Source of the DNA: Larix kaempferi
Lineage: Eukaryota; Streptophyta; Pinopsida; Pinales; Pinaceae
Length of the DNA stretch: 64,000 nucleotides
Reading direction: 5' to 3'
NCBI GenBank assembly: GCA_027924585.1
Contig: BSBM01000597.1
Span: 6,152,501 to 6,216,500 of the forward strand
Shown here: positions 1 through 11,415 of the stretch, in pieces
How positions within the stretch are numbered: position 1 is the first letter of the stretch
Layout: each line of letters begins with the position of its first letter
Translations under genes and position numbers: made by a program
Notes under the pieces: generated by a model
What the model was told of the DNA's origin: nothing
Database searches by the model: none
What the model saw: only the letters and a program-made list of their open reading frames with translations

Positions 1-179
1 ATTCTTGTGATTTGGATGATGATAAGGCATCCTAAAATTTTGTGATTGTTCATTGGAACTGTCTTCTCTTGATGTTTGGAGTGATTTATCAATATAAGCA
101 TTCTTCTAAATTTGAGAGATGAATGATTATGTATTGGTTCATTTTTTTGATGTCTAAATTTGAGTGTGTGATAGCTTCT

Positions 180-791
180 CTATTGGGCCAATCATCAATC
201 CTTTGTCGACTAATGATCCTTTGTGATCTTACTCTTCCTGTAAAGTTTTCTTATCATGTTTTAGCTTTTTAATTTGTGTAAGTAGATCTTGATTATGTCA
301 CCTTAAATGTAAGAGTTCTTCCTTATTATCTGACTTGTTGTCTTTATTTTTTGATTCAAGATTCTCCATTTTGTTGTCCCTTAATCTTTTCATTTGATCA
401 AGCAACAATTGATTAAGGTTCCTTAGGAAACAATTGTCTTCATCTTTTTTGGATAGTTTCTTTTCGAGACCTTGATTTTCTTGTTCTAAATTTGTATTAT
501 CTTTCTTTTTGTTTTTGCCTTCGTGATTTTTGCTCATAAATTTTGACTATGATTTTTTAAGCGTAATATTTATTCATTTTTCTTTGATAATTTCATCTCA
601 AAGTCTTGATTAGCTTGTTCTAACTTTTGATTTTGATTTTTTAAGTGATGATTCTCTTTTTGTGTTAACTCATAAAAATAATTCCCCTTATTAATCTCAA
701 ATTGTAATAATCTATTGTTTGCTTTATAATGTCTTATCTCGTCCATTAATACTTGTAATTGCGACTACATTTGTGAATATGTAATTGCCAT
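180..791 (-). pseudogene. Decayed coiled-coil ORF
   Basis: Reading the minus strand from an ATG at 791 gives a Lys/Glu/Asn/Gln-rich sequence with heptad-like Leu spacing, interrupted by stops and at least one frame change. The longest intact piece is 537-298 (79 codons). Two segments resemble each other (LEQANQDFEMKLSKK near 600 and LEQENQGLEKKLSKK near 470), so the protein was built from a repeated coiled-coil unit. I recognise no family. It could be a structural ORF of an old retroelement or a fragment of a host coiled-coil protein. The charged, low-complexity composition makes similarity weak evidence. Confidence 0.35.
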
Positions 792-2199
792 AGTTTGTGA
801 ATTATGATTCTACTTCTTTGACTATAAGTAAATGTAGTGTATACAAAAAAAAAATACATCTTTTTACCTTAATTACTTTTAATGAATCCTTGATATATAT
901 ATATTTCCACCTAAGCTTTTGTTTGTACTTTTTCACTCAAACTTAAGCAATTTTCAAATTAAAGGTCACCCTTTTAATTTCACAACTCCACCTTTATATG
1001 AAACTAGTTGTACCTTTTTACTAGTTATGCACTTTATAGTAACTAGATTTCATAAATGATACCTTAAACCTTATTCCAACTTAATGTAACCTTTTTTTTA
1101 TTGCGTGTGATTTTTCTTTCACCAACAGTTGCGATGGTTACTTCCAATCCAGAGTTCCTTTTGCAATTTCTATTGGGTATGGTATTACAGAGTTTGTAGA
1201 CGGGTTCAAATTTGTGAATTAATCTCAAGATAGCTTATCCATCCATGAATTTCAAAATGCAGTTATGTTTTTTTTTTTGGACGTGCTTTTTTTGTGCCTT
1301 TGAAAATAATAATGGCGGAAGTTGGTGGAATAGACTTCCTTCTATTCGTTGTTACCCTTTTTTAGATGATTTGATGCAGAAGGGGTGGCTGCTGGAAATA
1401 GTGCTTCAATTACGATTCTCCATAGCCCAATGTAGCACTCCAACAATGTCAAATTTGACGTTGTTTTGAATGAATTGAACCACATTGAATAGGTTGTGTT
1501 AATTCAAACTAATGATGATAACACGTTGCTTAGATTGGATTTACTCCCGAGTTATTCAATTATCCGACCTTTGTGCACCTTTTTCTTCTTTATTTCTAGT
1601 TCTATTTGAGCTTGCAGTATATTGATTTTGATTTTTTTTTCTTCTCTACAATGTATCAATATCTTTACGACCATTTCCTCATGATTTATTGTTGTTTTCA
1701 AATTTGGTAGTGGACTGGTATTTCTTCTTTTTGTTCTTGTTGATGTTCTAATTTTTCTAAATTTACTTGCACTGGAGTAGCTCTTTTTTTCTTCTTCGAA
1801 TGTGTAACAGATACAATTTTTTCTTCACTAGAAATTCTGAACCAGAACTTTAATTTGTTAATGACCAAAAATATGAATATGGTCAAAGATTTACTGAAGG
1901 AAACCCTGGAAAAAACAAATTGTTGGGCTAGCAGCTAGTAAATAGCAGAAACACTTTAATTCCAATATGATGAACAAATTGGTTCAAACAATAAATATCC
2001 AAAATAGAAATACAAATATAAAAGAATTCATATGGATAAATATATAATATGAGAAAAGCATGATATGACTGAAGATACAATGATAGTGTCATATAAATAA
2101 AATCTTAAAGACACTTTTAGCAATTGTTAATGTTTGGAAATATATATATATATATGATAATCATAATGTTTGGAAAATAATTGCATAAATAATAATGGT
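792..2199. other. AT-rich intergenic DNA, no gene seen
   Basis: Only short ORFs occur here, on either strand. There are poly-A/T runs and a TA microsatellite near 2141-2155. The last 30 bases or so before the gypsy insertion are the left end of a dispersed repeat that resumes at 6623. Confidence 0.6.
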
Positions 2200-2204
2200 G
2201 ATAA
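2200..2204. repeat. Target-site duplication GATAA (left)
   Basis: GATAA directly before the left LTR matches GATAA at 6623-6627 directly after the right LTR. A 5-bp duplication is the usual Ty3-gypsy insertion footprint. Confidence 0.85.
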
Positions 2205-2638
2205 TGTGATGAACCTGCAATAATTAATTAATGCAATTACACGAGATATCATAAATAACAGAACTCACAATCACTTTTATATTGATCACGGGCCACTTTG
2301 AGGGGGCAACCTCCTTTGAGCAAGCTCAATACAATTAACTTCACGATGCCTTCATAGACCTCAACACACACTTATATACTAAGTCTAGGCACCAATACCA
2401 TGGGTCAATACTATGTGTCAATACAAACCATGGGCTAAGTCTAGGCTCCAATACTATGAGTCAAAACCATGGGACATATAATACTATGGGACGACTTACA
2501 AAGCATATGCGTCCAATACTATGGATCAATGATATGGGCTAATATAAACTATGGATCAACAAATACTACGGGACGACTTACAAATCATATGCGTCCAACA
2601 ACAATATACTAACAAATTAAAGACATGGGTTCCTAACA
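2205..2638 (-). repeat. 3' LTR of the 4.4 kb gypsy element
   Basis: On the plus strand it starts TGTGATGAACC and ends CCTAACA, so on the element's own strand it runs TGTTAGG...CATCACA. It matches 6189-6622 over its whole length with few differences. It contains several short direct repeats of the type ATACTATGGGTCAAT. Confidence 0.9.
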
Positions 2639-2879
2639 TCCCCTCTCCCTTAGAAAAATCTTTGTCCTCAAAGCTTTAGATGGGGAAATTGATGCAGAAT
2701 TTGAATGAGTGGATCCCCTGTAGCATCGTTGGGTTGCATTCTGAGCCACTAGCGCCTTTCGAGTTTCAGGGAGGATTGCATAGAAAGATGTAGACAAAGA
2801 AGAACCATATCAACGATGTGAAAAGTGCATTCAGAATGGTGTTGATCGGCTTGTTGTTTCAGTCGAATTCTTGCCATGT

Positions 2880-3171
2880 GAAAATTGTCCTGCAGAATGA
2901 GAAGAAGCTAATCATGTTTTCGAAGAATTGAGTCAATTACCTGAACTGGGGAGCTATTGAAGGTGTATGGAAGAAGAGCTGGTGGTGCATGTACAAAGAC
3001 TGCTTCATATGGTGTCCTTTGAGATGTGGTACTATACCACTGGAGTGCTTCTAGGAAATCCATAGAAATAGTTGTCCAAATCTGTGGAGGGATGGTTAAG
3101 GGTTCGAGTAGTCCTGAAAGGAGGGTCGTTTCACCCTTGTTGACCTGGAAAGTATCACAGTCAACCACCAT
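2880..3171 (-). pseudogene. Gypsy integrase fragment
   Basis: The minus strand reads CDTFQVNKGETTLLSGLLEPL and then a segment like IWTTISMDFLEAL, which match the end of the zinc-binding region and the start of the catalytic core of plant gypsy integrases. It then jumps straight to QRTPYEAVF and LLPYTF, which belong near the end of the core. Most of the core, including the D,D-35-E region, is missing at that junction, with the frame kept. Further downstream (2900-2660) broken pieces of the C-terminal region can be read in shifted frames. The fragment is not functional. Confidence 0.75.
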
Positions 3172-3291
3172 CCATTGAATTGTCCTTTTGAGTCCCTACC
3201 AAAAGAAGTTACATTGTTCCTGGTCATACGTTTTGAGGAACCCAGAGTGCCCTACTGATGAAGAAGCATGGAGTTCATAGAAGAGATACCC

Positions 3292-3590
3292 CTATTGAAC
3301 AGATTGCAACGAATTTGGAACAAGCAGAGAAATAGCTGTAAGAGAAACTGGGTCATCAAATATGTGAGGAGGAGCATCTTCCACCATATTGTCCTTACCC
3401 TTCTGGTAAGTGGTCGCATAGTCATAACCCATGAGTTGGATAACCCATTTTAGGTGTGCTGGGGAGGAGACCCGTTGTTCCAGGAAAGTTTCCAGACTTT
3501 GGAGATCAGTCTTGATGCAGAAATAATTCCTCAATAGGGATGGCTGCCACTTCTAGATTGTATGCAAAATAGTCATCATTTCCTGCTGAG
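3292..3590 (-). pseudogene. Gypsy RNase H, C-terminal end
   Basis: The reading TSQQEMMTILHTI, then KTDLQSLETFLEQR, KWVIQLMGYDY and KGKDNMVEDA is the conserved end of the gypsy RNase H domain, including the Asp of the TDxxSL motif. It is in the same minus-strand frame as the gag-protease region but separated from it by only a few codons, so the deletion that removed the reverse transcriptase ended inside RNase H. One stop (near 3537) interrupts it. Confidence 0.75.
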
Positions 3591-5183
3591 AGGTAAATGA
3601 GGCTAAATTCTTACCAGAAAGGTCTCTTGAAGGCAACAAGCTCATTGGTTCAGCAAAGACACATGCATATCTATCCAAGGAAGTAGTGGAGGCTATTGAT
3701 GCGTGCATTTGAATGGAATGGAGCTGAGCGATGACACCATGTGAATTCTTCTTAAGCATTTTTTCTAGGCGATGTGAACTGATGATGCAGAGAGACCCTG
3801 GTTGTAAGCCCATAAATTTGTGTTGTGCTCCATTGACTGAAAACTGCATCCAAAGTTCAGCAAAATCCCATAAGATGGGGCCAAGTGTACATAACCATTG
3901 AACGTCCAAAACCACATCACATCCGCCTAAGGACAAGGCAAACATGTGAGAGCGCAGGTTATAATCTTCCATAGAGATACGCACATTGTGACACTTCCCC
4001 TTGCAAGGTAAGGTGCCCCCATTGGCAACCATGACTTCAAAGTTGGAGAAAGGATGGACAAAACAATCAGCCTATTTGGCAATCCGAGGATCAATGAAGT
4101 TATGAGTGCTACTAGAATCAATGAGTATGGTAAGAGGGAGCTTTTTGAAGTATCCCATGACTCGCATTGTTTGTGGAGTGGTGACGTTGGTTACAGCATG
4201 GAGAGAGATCTCGGGTGGGTCGTCCTGAGATGGGGTGTCAATAGGTTGGTGTTGAATGTCAACTTGATCATCTATTGTATCTGGAGCTTCTTCATCAAGT
4301 TTTGAGGCAGGTGGAGAATCCACATCTAAGAGATAGAGCTTTTGTTGAACACATCTATGTCCCCGAGTGAATTTCTCATCACAATTATAACAAAGCCTTT
4401 TTTCTCGGCGTGCCTGCATCTCTGTTTCAGACAATTGCTTGATAGGAGTTGGTTGAGGAGCAGGCATGATGGGAGGTCGTTGGGAACCCATATTTCTGAA
4501 GAGAACAAAGGTGGGTTTGGAGCATTGTTGAGCTGCGATCTTGTCCTCATCCAGCTTAGCCAACCCTAGGACTTCTATCATTGTGTTGGGACAAAACATT
4601 TTGATCTCTAAGTGGATTTCATCCTTGAGACCACTGATAAAACAACTCCTGTAGAATTCATCGGATAATGCTTTTGTGTGATTGGTTAGTTTCTCAAATT
4701 TCGTCTGATACTCTCTCACTGTGTCAGTTTGGTGAAGTTTACTGAGTTCTCCTGTGAAGTCCTCAAAAGAACTAGGACCAACTTGTGACAAAAGGAGTTG
4801 GCAAAAATCTGTCTAGTTTGGCTCGGGATGAACTTTGATGTACCAACGGTACCATTGAAGGGCTTCCTGTTCCAAATGAAAGGATGCAAGTGGAACTTTC
4901 TGAACATCAAAAGTATTATGTAGACTGAAATATTGTTCTACTCGGTATATCCATCCATTCGGATCAGTACCATTGAAGTGAGGAAAATCAAGCTTCGGCC
5001 CACGAAAATTGCTGGAAGAAGAGAACCCGGTGGCTGCAAAAGATTCTGGCTGTCGGTTATTGTTCATGGCTGAATGCTGAAGATGGAGGATGAGAAATTT
5101 TTCATCCAGATCTTGGAGTTTGCCATTTGGATGGCTGCAAGTGCTTCCTCCATGGTGTTTACTCCTGTGCGAGTGACAACCAT
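3553..5183 (-). pseudogene. Gypsy gag, zinc knuckle and protease
   Basis: Gag starts at an ATG at 5183 (MVVTRTGVNTMEEALAAIQ). A one-base frame change near 5120 moves reading into the frame that continues to 3553. In order: gag core with FPHFNGTDPNGWIYRVEQYF (about 4940-5000) and a following segment with SFEDFTGELSKLHQTDTVREYQ; a CCHC-type knuckle CYNCDEKFTRGHRC (about 4360-4400); a retropepsin-like active-site region ILIDSSSTHNFI, where the expected D-S-G is D-S-S. In-frame stops sit at 4813-4815 and 4072-4074. After 3600 it joins RNase H directly. Gag packages element RNA and protease would process the polyprotein; this copy is broken. Confidence 0.85.
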
Positions 5184-6188
5184 AACCAGTAAATTTTTTT
5201 TTTTGTGGGGCGGGGGGGGAATGGATAGAGAAACACAAACACAAGCTTATTTAGCAAGGGGAAATTTGGATTTGGGAAAAGCTCGGAGGGGTAATTGGGG
5301 TTTGACTAGGTTTTCGACACTTTCTGAGGGACAGAGAAGAAAAAAATGAGGATTTCAGAAGCGGGAACTCTATGGTAAAATTTGAAGGCAATCGGGTGAA
5401 AATTGAAGAAGTTATGGCAAACCCTAAAAATAGACAAATGTGGGAATTCTGGTCTTGGGAAGTGGAATTTGGGATAGGGTCTTCAGAAATTAAATATGCA
5501 GAATGGGATTGCAAGAATGTCAGTGAAGTTTCAGGGAAAACAAAGTTGAAATAAGGGAGATATGGCCGAAAAGCAGAATTTTATCACCTTTTTTTTTTTT
5601 TTCAGAAATGGATCAGCAACAGTGACGTGGAAGGGATCTGCAACAGATGGATCTACAATGGCGCAGAAGGGATCGAAAATGGCTGGATCTGAAACGGCGA
5701 CTGGATCTGGAACGAATTTCAGAATAGATCTAAAACGGATGGATCTGGAGTGGAAGTGATTGGCAACAGTTCAACTGAAAATAGATATGGACTCCAAGTA
5801 TGTATGGATTCCTAACAGTTCAGGTGTTTCACTCGGCCACCAATGCTGTCTGACGGCTTGCGTATTGGGGCAGTACCCCTCACTCCACAGCTCAGGTAAA
5901 ACTGATAATCGCTTTGCCACAAACGACAGCTCTTGGTTTACCTCATGGGTGGGAACTAATCAATCAGGTAGGGGACGTTGCCCTTTTCACTGGTAGGTCC
6001 TCTCAATGGGTCAGCTACTTTGTGGTTCCTGTAGTACTTCTCACAATGAGTTTTAGGACTTATGCCCAAGTACTTCCCACAGTTAAGCGGATAGAGATTA
6101 TTCCCAAATCCGAAGCTGCCACAAAAGCGAAAAAAAAATTTGGCAGAAATTCCACCCAACAAGCCCAAGAAAGTGCTTTGATACCAGA
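5184..6188 (-). other. 5' leader of the gypsy element
   Basis: This stretch lies between the primer site and the gag ATG on the minus strand. It contains a T-run followed by a G-run at 5197-5220 and repeated GGATCTG-type words (5630-5755). No recognisable protein is encoded; the small ORFs have no family features. Confidence 0.6.
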
Positions 6189-6622
6189 TGTGATGAACCT
6201 GCAATAATTAATTAATGCAATTACACGAGATATCAGAAATAACAGAACTCAGAATCACTTTTATATTGATCATGGGCCACTTCGAGGGGGCAACCTCCTT
6301 TGAGCAAGCTCAACACAATTAACTTTACAGTGCCTTCATAGACCTCAACACACACTTATATACTAAGTCTAGGCACCAATACCATGGGTCAATACTATGT
6401 GTCAATACAAACCATGGGCTAAGTCTAGGTGTCAATACTATGAGTCAAAACCATGGGACATATAATACTATGGGACGACTTACAAAGCATATGCATCCAA
6501 TACTATGGGTCAATACTATGGGCTAATATAAACTATGGATCAACAAATACTACAGGATGACTTACAAAGCATATGCGTCCAACAACAATATACCAACAAA
6601 GTAAAGACATGGGTACCTAACA
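6189..6622 (-). repeat. 5' LTR of the 4.4 kb gypsy element
   Basis: Same ends and length as 2205-2638. The minus-strand sequence just inside it is the primer site. The flank at 6623-6627 is the right copy of the GATAA duplication. Confidence 0.9.
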
Positions 6623-6900
6623 GATAATCATAATAATTAATGATTAGTGACTAATGATTAGTGAAAAGACACTTTTATCTAATAGACATGATCTATTGAA
6701 AGGGTATAACATACCTCTATTGTGACCAATCAATTCTATAACTACACCGTCACATGGTCATTGTATCATAATCTCATATTTTATTCACTATTTATATATT
6801 TGTCTGTATGGATTATAATTTGTTATTCTATTTAAATTAGATATTCAACAATTGAATTACTGATCGTGTTTGGAAAAGGCATATGTTCGCCAAATTGATA
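6623..6900. repeat. Dispersed repeat, copy 1 (split by gypsy element)
   Basis: This region is clearly similar to 31042-31350: shared words include CACATGGTCATTGT, CATATTTTATTCACTATTTATATAT and GATATTCAACAATTGAATT. The part left of the gypsy element (about 2172-2204) continues the same similarity, so the element landed inside this repeat. It may be a solo LTR or non-coding element; I could not define its ends. Confidence 0.6.
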
Positions 6901-9367
6901 TTAGAGCTTCGTGTCGATCTGGACTTTGGCCATATCTCTCACACTTTGTTTGACATGGATTTTGGCCACACTCATCAACTTTTCAGAGTTTCTCTGGTTA
7001 CCCTAAGTCTTTGACCACAACAAGCCTTTGGCGATTAAAAGTTAAAAACTTCTATTGAAGAAGAACTACTTTGGTGCAGGTAAAATTAGAAAAATAAAAT
7101 ATCAATCCACACGAGATGCAAAATGGGAGGTAGAGTAAAAAATCAACTCCGCTGCAAAATATTGAAGAAAAAAAAATAGGAATCGTGTTAAAGAAATAAC
7201 AAGCCAGCATTGAAATTAAAGGGAAAAATAAAATTAGAAGAAACCAAGGCTAACACCAAAATTCTGAGGTTGAATGATCACTGCTTCTAAACAAGGATAG
7301 ATGAATTCTTGATATAATTTTGTATATCTAGCATTCACGAAGGGAATAATACCTGTTGCTAAATCGTAAGACAATTTGTTGCCAATTTTGGGAGACGGGT
7401 TAAAAATGCATGACACGTGTTCCTTAATCACAGAGACAATCCGCTGCAAAGTAGAAGATAGGTTAAAATTGCATACAAATCTATCCTTGGGCTGATCGGT
7501 CACATTCTCCAAATGATTCCATGACCAAGGTCGCACCATTTCAAAATAAACATGTCTATTCAAGGGAAAATAATTGTCAAGCTAAGGGAACGAATATTGT
7601 TGAGTAACAAATCTAGTCTTGTTGAGTAACAATTCCAACACAAGTCGTAACCAACACTTCCAAATTGACCACACCAAAGGGAGTTGAGAATTCCTGATTT
7701 ATTTCAAAATTGTTTCATTTTGTTGACGCAAAGATTCGAAATATTATATCAATTCTAGCTCAAATCCTTGGCTATCCAAACGACGAGGGTCATGACAATC
7801 CAAATTGAGTAACCACCAAATCTTCAGGTAATTCAGTCCAATATTACGTTAATAAGCGTCATAATAAGACTAAATCAAATTTTAATGAAGCCCCATTCAT
7901 TTTCCAAGGTATTTTTATTCTAAGGTAAAGTTAGGAAAGAGCATATTTTTAAAGAGATAAAGTAGAAAAGTGGATAATAATAAATACAAAAAACAAGGTG
8001 GGCTGCAAGGATAAGTGAACTGGTAAAGTATAATAGTTAAAGTAAACAAAAGAAACGTAGAGATCAGTGCATTGGAATACAATTTAAGGCAAAGTAATTG
8101 AAGCCCAAGACTTTGCTCTTGTATTGGTAAAGTATAATACTTAATTCAAGTAAACAAAAGAAACCGATATTCATTCTATGTTGGCTCTTGTTGGAGGGTT
8201 GTACAACAAAAGAGATGCTTAATTGGCATTGGTCAACTTTATATTTTTTCAAGGTCGTTCCATGGTCGGGACAGATAAAGTTGCATTATTGCTCCAGTTG
8301 ACTTTTTTTCAAGACCATTTTCGAGAATTGCATTAATGCTCTAGTTGATCTTTTCTCAAGACCGTTTCTTGACAGACAAAGACAATAGTAGATTAATGAC
8401 AATTGTATGGTAGAAACAGTAATGAAGAAGAAGAAAGGATACACATGCTTATGCAAATTGACTTAATTGAGATGACATAAAGAAAATAGATACTTGCAAT
8501 TTTAACAAGTCAAATTTGTCTATGTGGTAATTATTTGTCTATGTAGAATGAAATTTGCATGGTCTAGTATAAAAGTACCTTGCACATGGAAATATTGTAA
8601 GCTGTATATAATGTCGGAAGTGTTTGCCAAATATTTTTCATATGTTATATCAACCAATGTAGGGCAAAGTGTTGTCAATAAATTTCCTTTTAGAATGCAT
8701 TGTTTTTCAATATTTGACAGGGTTTGAATTGTGCAGTGGGGAAGCGTACATGTATGTTGTCACTTTTTCACATTTTGGGTCCAATGGAATTTGTCATTAT
8801 CTATTGCTCCAAATGTTTCTATTGGCATATCACAAATGTTGCAAGTTGGAACGAATGGATCATAATTGACATTTGTTATTGTTAACATGCCTTCAACCTA
8901 CATGAGATCAGGAAGTGAAGTTGCAAATATATTAGCTAAACTAATGATTGTAATCTAAGTAAATGATTTCAGTGTGAATTGTGCATGTATTTTAGCCTTG
9001 TCGTCATAGTAATCAGCTTGCCAAGGTCAGCAATTGCTCGTTCTGCATTCAAGCACATGATGAATGTTTCCTTAGTAGTTCGTAGCGTTCTTCCTTGTTC
9101 TTATTTTCCTTTTACAATATTTCTAAACAAGAGCATTGGTGTCGTGTTCTTTGATAATTGTTTACTTACTTTCATACCAGGAGTCATATGTAGAAAAAAG
9201 GTAAAGCTGCAAGTGATCCATGTGTTAGTTTGATGGATAAATATTAAGCTAAAACTTGAATTAATTCACATAGTTATATGTTTATATTCTTTTGTGAACT
9301 ATTTACCATGCCTTAGGCGTATTATTGGTTGCCATATTTTAATTCTAATGCATATTGTGTACCTGTT
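6901..9367. other. Intergenic DNA, no gene recognised
   Basis: The longest ORF is 109 codons on the minus strand at 7563-7234, without features I recognise. Two short local duplications are visible: a segment with GTAAAGTATAATA and AAGTAAACAAAAGAAAC near 8020 and 8130, and a segment of about 65 bp with TTGCATTAATGCTC / TTGCATTATTGCTC followed by CAAGACC near 8280 and 8330. Confidence 0.5.
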
Positions 9368-9828
9368 TGTCTTGATGATTTGACAAGAGAACTGATTGTT
9401 CCAATTGCATAAGTGTTTTTGCTTAAAAGCAACTGCCTTATGGTGGTGCTAGGCACAAATTTGTATTCACTACAAATATGTGGTATTGGCTCTATTGTGC
9501 TTGTGTCGATTATGACTAATATGCAGTTGTAGTCTCCATGGTCATATGTTGTCCTTGGTTATATTTTGAACTCTAAGACGCAAAGGTTGTGCCCTTCAAG
9601 AAATTTATTTTCATGTTTTAGGATAAGATTATGTGGTATATTTAATGTGATTGTCATCTCACCCTTCTGGTCAACCATGTCAACTCGAAGTAACTCTATA
9701 CCATGTGCCATGTCAACTATTATTTTGTATGATACAATCACATCTCCATGGAGGACGTTCCCAGTTTTCAAGCCTCTGAGATCTTGAATTGTAATTGGGT
9801 TGCAATCATCATGCTTTTGTATGTTCAT
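9368..9828 (-). pseudogene. OB-fold (RPA/DUF223-like) pseudogene, partial
   Basis: From ATG 9828 the minus strand reads 89 codons to a TAA at 9561-9559. The same frame stays open beyond it (DYNCILVIIDTSTIEPIPHI, then TIRQLLLSKNTYAIGTISSLV) to about 9368. The pattern LLRVDMVDQKGEMTITL...FLEGHNLCVLEFKI looks like the strands of a replication-protein-A type OB fold: a hydrophobic strand, D-x-x-G-x-I turn, then L-x-x-G. The TAA looks like a nonsense change in a longer frame. It may have more exons to the left. It points away from the plus-strand gene starting near 10130, with about 300 bp between them. Family assignment rests on pattern only. Confidence 0.4.
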
Positions 9829-10129
9829 CAATTTTTAGTATTACTTGATCGATAGTGTTATATGGGCCCTCGCACAAAGTTGAGGGACCCTTTAGGTGCA
9901 ATCGTGCATTCGCAAAATGCGTGAGAATTGTGTAAATTAGAAACGTGTGTGCGTTACATAGAACTAGGCATGGGTGGGCTCCGACCCTGCCATGTCAATT
10001 GAAATGTAGGATAGGATACCAAAATGTGCGAGCGTTATAGTGATACATAACTCGCATGCATTATGTGTCACTATAATGTGTGCACGTTTTGGTTAATATA
10101 ACCAAAAAAATAAACAGTCTGTGGACCAC

Positions 10130-10268
10130 GGCATTGTTTTACCCATAATTTTCTCAAAACACGAACGCTCGAGCGATTTTGACTTGCCAAAATGCATTGG
10201 AGAAGATCAACAAGGGAGATTTGGAAGCTCAACAAGGGAGATTTCATCTTGCAAGGAGGATTGGAAAG
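10130..10268 (+). other. Probable 5' non-coding exon of the multi-exon gene
   Basis: A G/A-rich stretch with two copies of CAACAAGGGAGATTT ends at a good donor (GGAAAG|GTAAGC, intron from 10269). The next good acceptor in front of the coding exon is TTTTGATTGCAG ending at 11415. The exon's left edge and its transcription are inferred. Confidence 0.35.
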
Positions 10269-11415
10269 GTAAGCATCCAAATCCTTGCCTCATTTCATCA
10301 TTAAAAAAAAAAATTATGTTGCCCTAAACTAAAAATCTTTGTAAATGAAATATCAAAACTAAAAATTATAAAATTTGTTATTTAACATATGTTAATTCCT
10401 CCGTACTATCAATCCCTTAATGAATTTTACATCCACCCTATTAGATACAATGGCTCACTGAGAGAGGGGGGGGGTGAATCAGTGAGCCCATATTTTAAAT
10501 CAAATTTTAATTTGATTTCCATAAACACCTCATAAATTATAAATATATATATGTATATATTTATTTAGACTTTATTCTTCCCACATAAACGTGGTCTTCA
10601 TACCCACATTATCACCATTTTCTTTTGCTTCCAGCATGCCCGCACTAGCTTGCAATTCATGCCCGCAAGGGCCATATTTATGCCTTTGAACATGCCTCTA
10701 GATAGACCTTCTTCAATTGCCTACATGGGGGTCTTTGGCATGCCTCCGGTATGCCTGCAGCTTCCACAAACATGCCTGCATATGCATCTTCATGATGCCC
10801 CCATGTCACCTTGTCCACATGCCCGCATGTCCATCAAATTCATTTCTGGAGGCTTGCAGATGCCATAAGGGATGCCCCCAATCTCCTTTCCAAGTGTCAA
10901 CTTCAAGATTCTTTGTTCATGTTACTTGTTATCTCCAAGTCATCCTTGTCTAAGGTACTAGGACCAACTCCAAATGACCACAGTATGGGTCATTTGGCTC
11001 ATTAGGTGTGCCAATTCCCATCACCTTGTCTTTTGTCTTGTCATTTCCAAGTCCTTGTCAAGTCACCTTGTTTGCTTGTCATCATGCCATTTACACCTTT
11101 GTCATTAATGTTGTCATCAATGAAAATCCTATTCACAAGATAATTCTGTTAGCTGCAACCGACTGGGATGCACCAACACCCCAACAACCATAGATTTACA
11201 AATGATATTTCAGACTCTTCTTTATGCCCGCATGGTCTCCACCCTTATGCCCGCAAGGACCCATAATGTATGCCTGCAATGGTCATATGAAATGATATTT
11301 ATGTTTGTAATGTATTCGTTCTTGCACAAAGTTTGTACATTTTTCATTTTTGAGACAGGTCATTATAGCACATGTATATGTTTATAATGATTTTAGTTTT
11401 ATTTTTTGATTGCAG
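10269..11415 (+). other. Probable long first intron, rich in ATGCCYGCA words
   Basis: Between a GTAAGC donor and a TTGCAG acceptor lies 1147 bp without coding features. From about 10630 to 10880, and again at 11225-11280, it holds many copies of ATGCCCGCA, ATGCCTGCA and close variants. A G-run followed by TGAATCAGTGAGCC (10460-10490) may mark the edge of an inserted element. Confidence 0.35.

Larger units (their letters stand above)
2205..6622 (-). mobile_element. Ty3-gypsy LTR retrotransposon, internally deleted
   Basis: Two 434-bp LTRs (2205-2638 and 6189-6622) bound a body transcribed on the minus strand. Next to the right (5') LTR, just below 6189, the minus strand reads TGGTATCAAAGC, a primer site for initiator Met tRNA with one change. 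Next to the left (3') LTR, 2639-2655 is on the minus strand a polypurine tract (AAGGGAGAGGGGA). Gag, zinc knuckle and protease are followed directly by the end of RNase H and then integrase pieces; the reverse transcriptase is missing. The zinc-knuckle spelling (CYNCDEKFTRGHRC) and gene order resemble plant chromovirus-type gypsy elements, but I do not assign a clade. It cannot be autonomous. Confidence 0.9.

Noticed and set aside
5562-6207. Plus-strand ORFs in the leader of the 4.4 kb gypsy element
   Set aside because: They are antisense to the element, short, and without recognisable domains.
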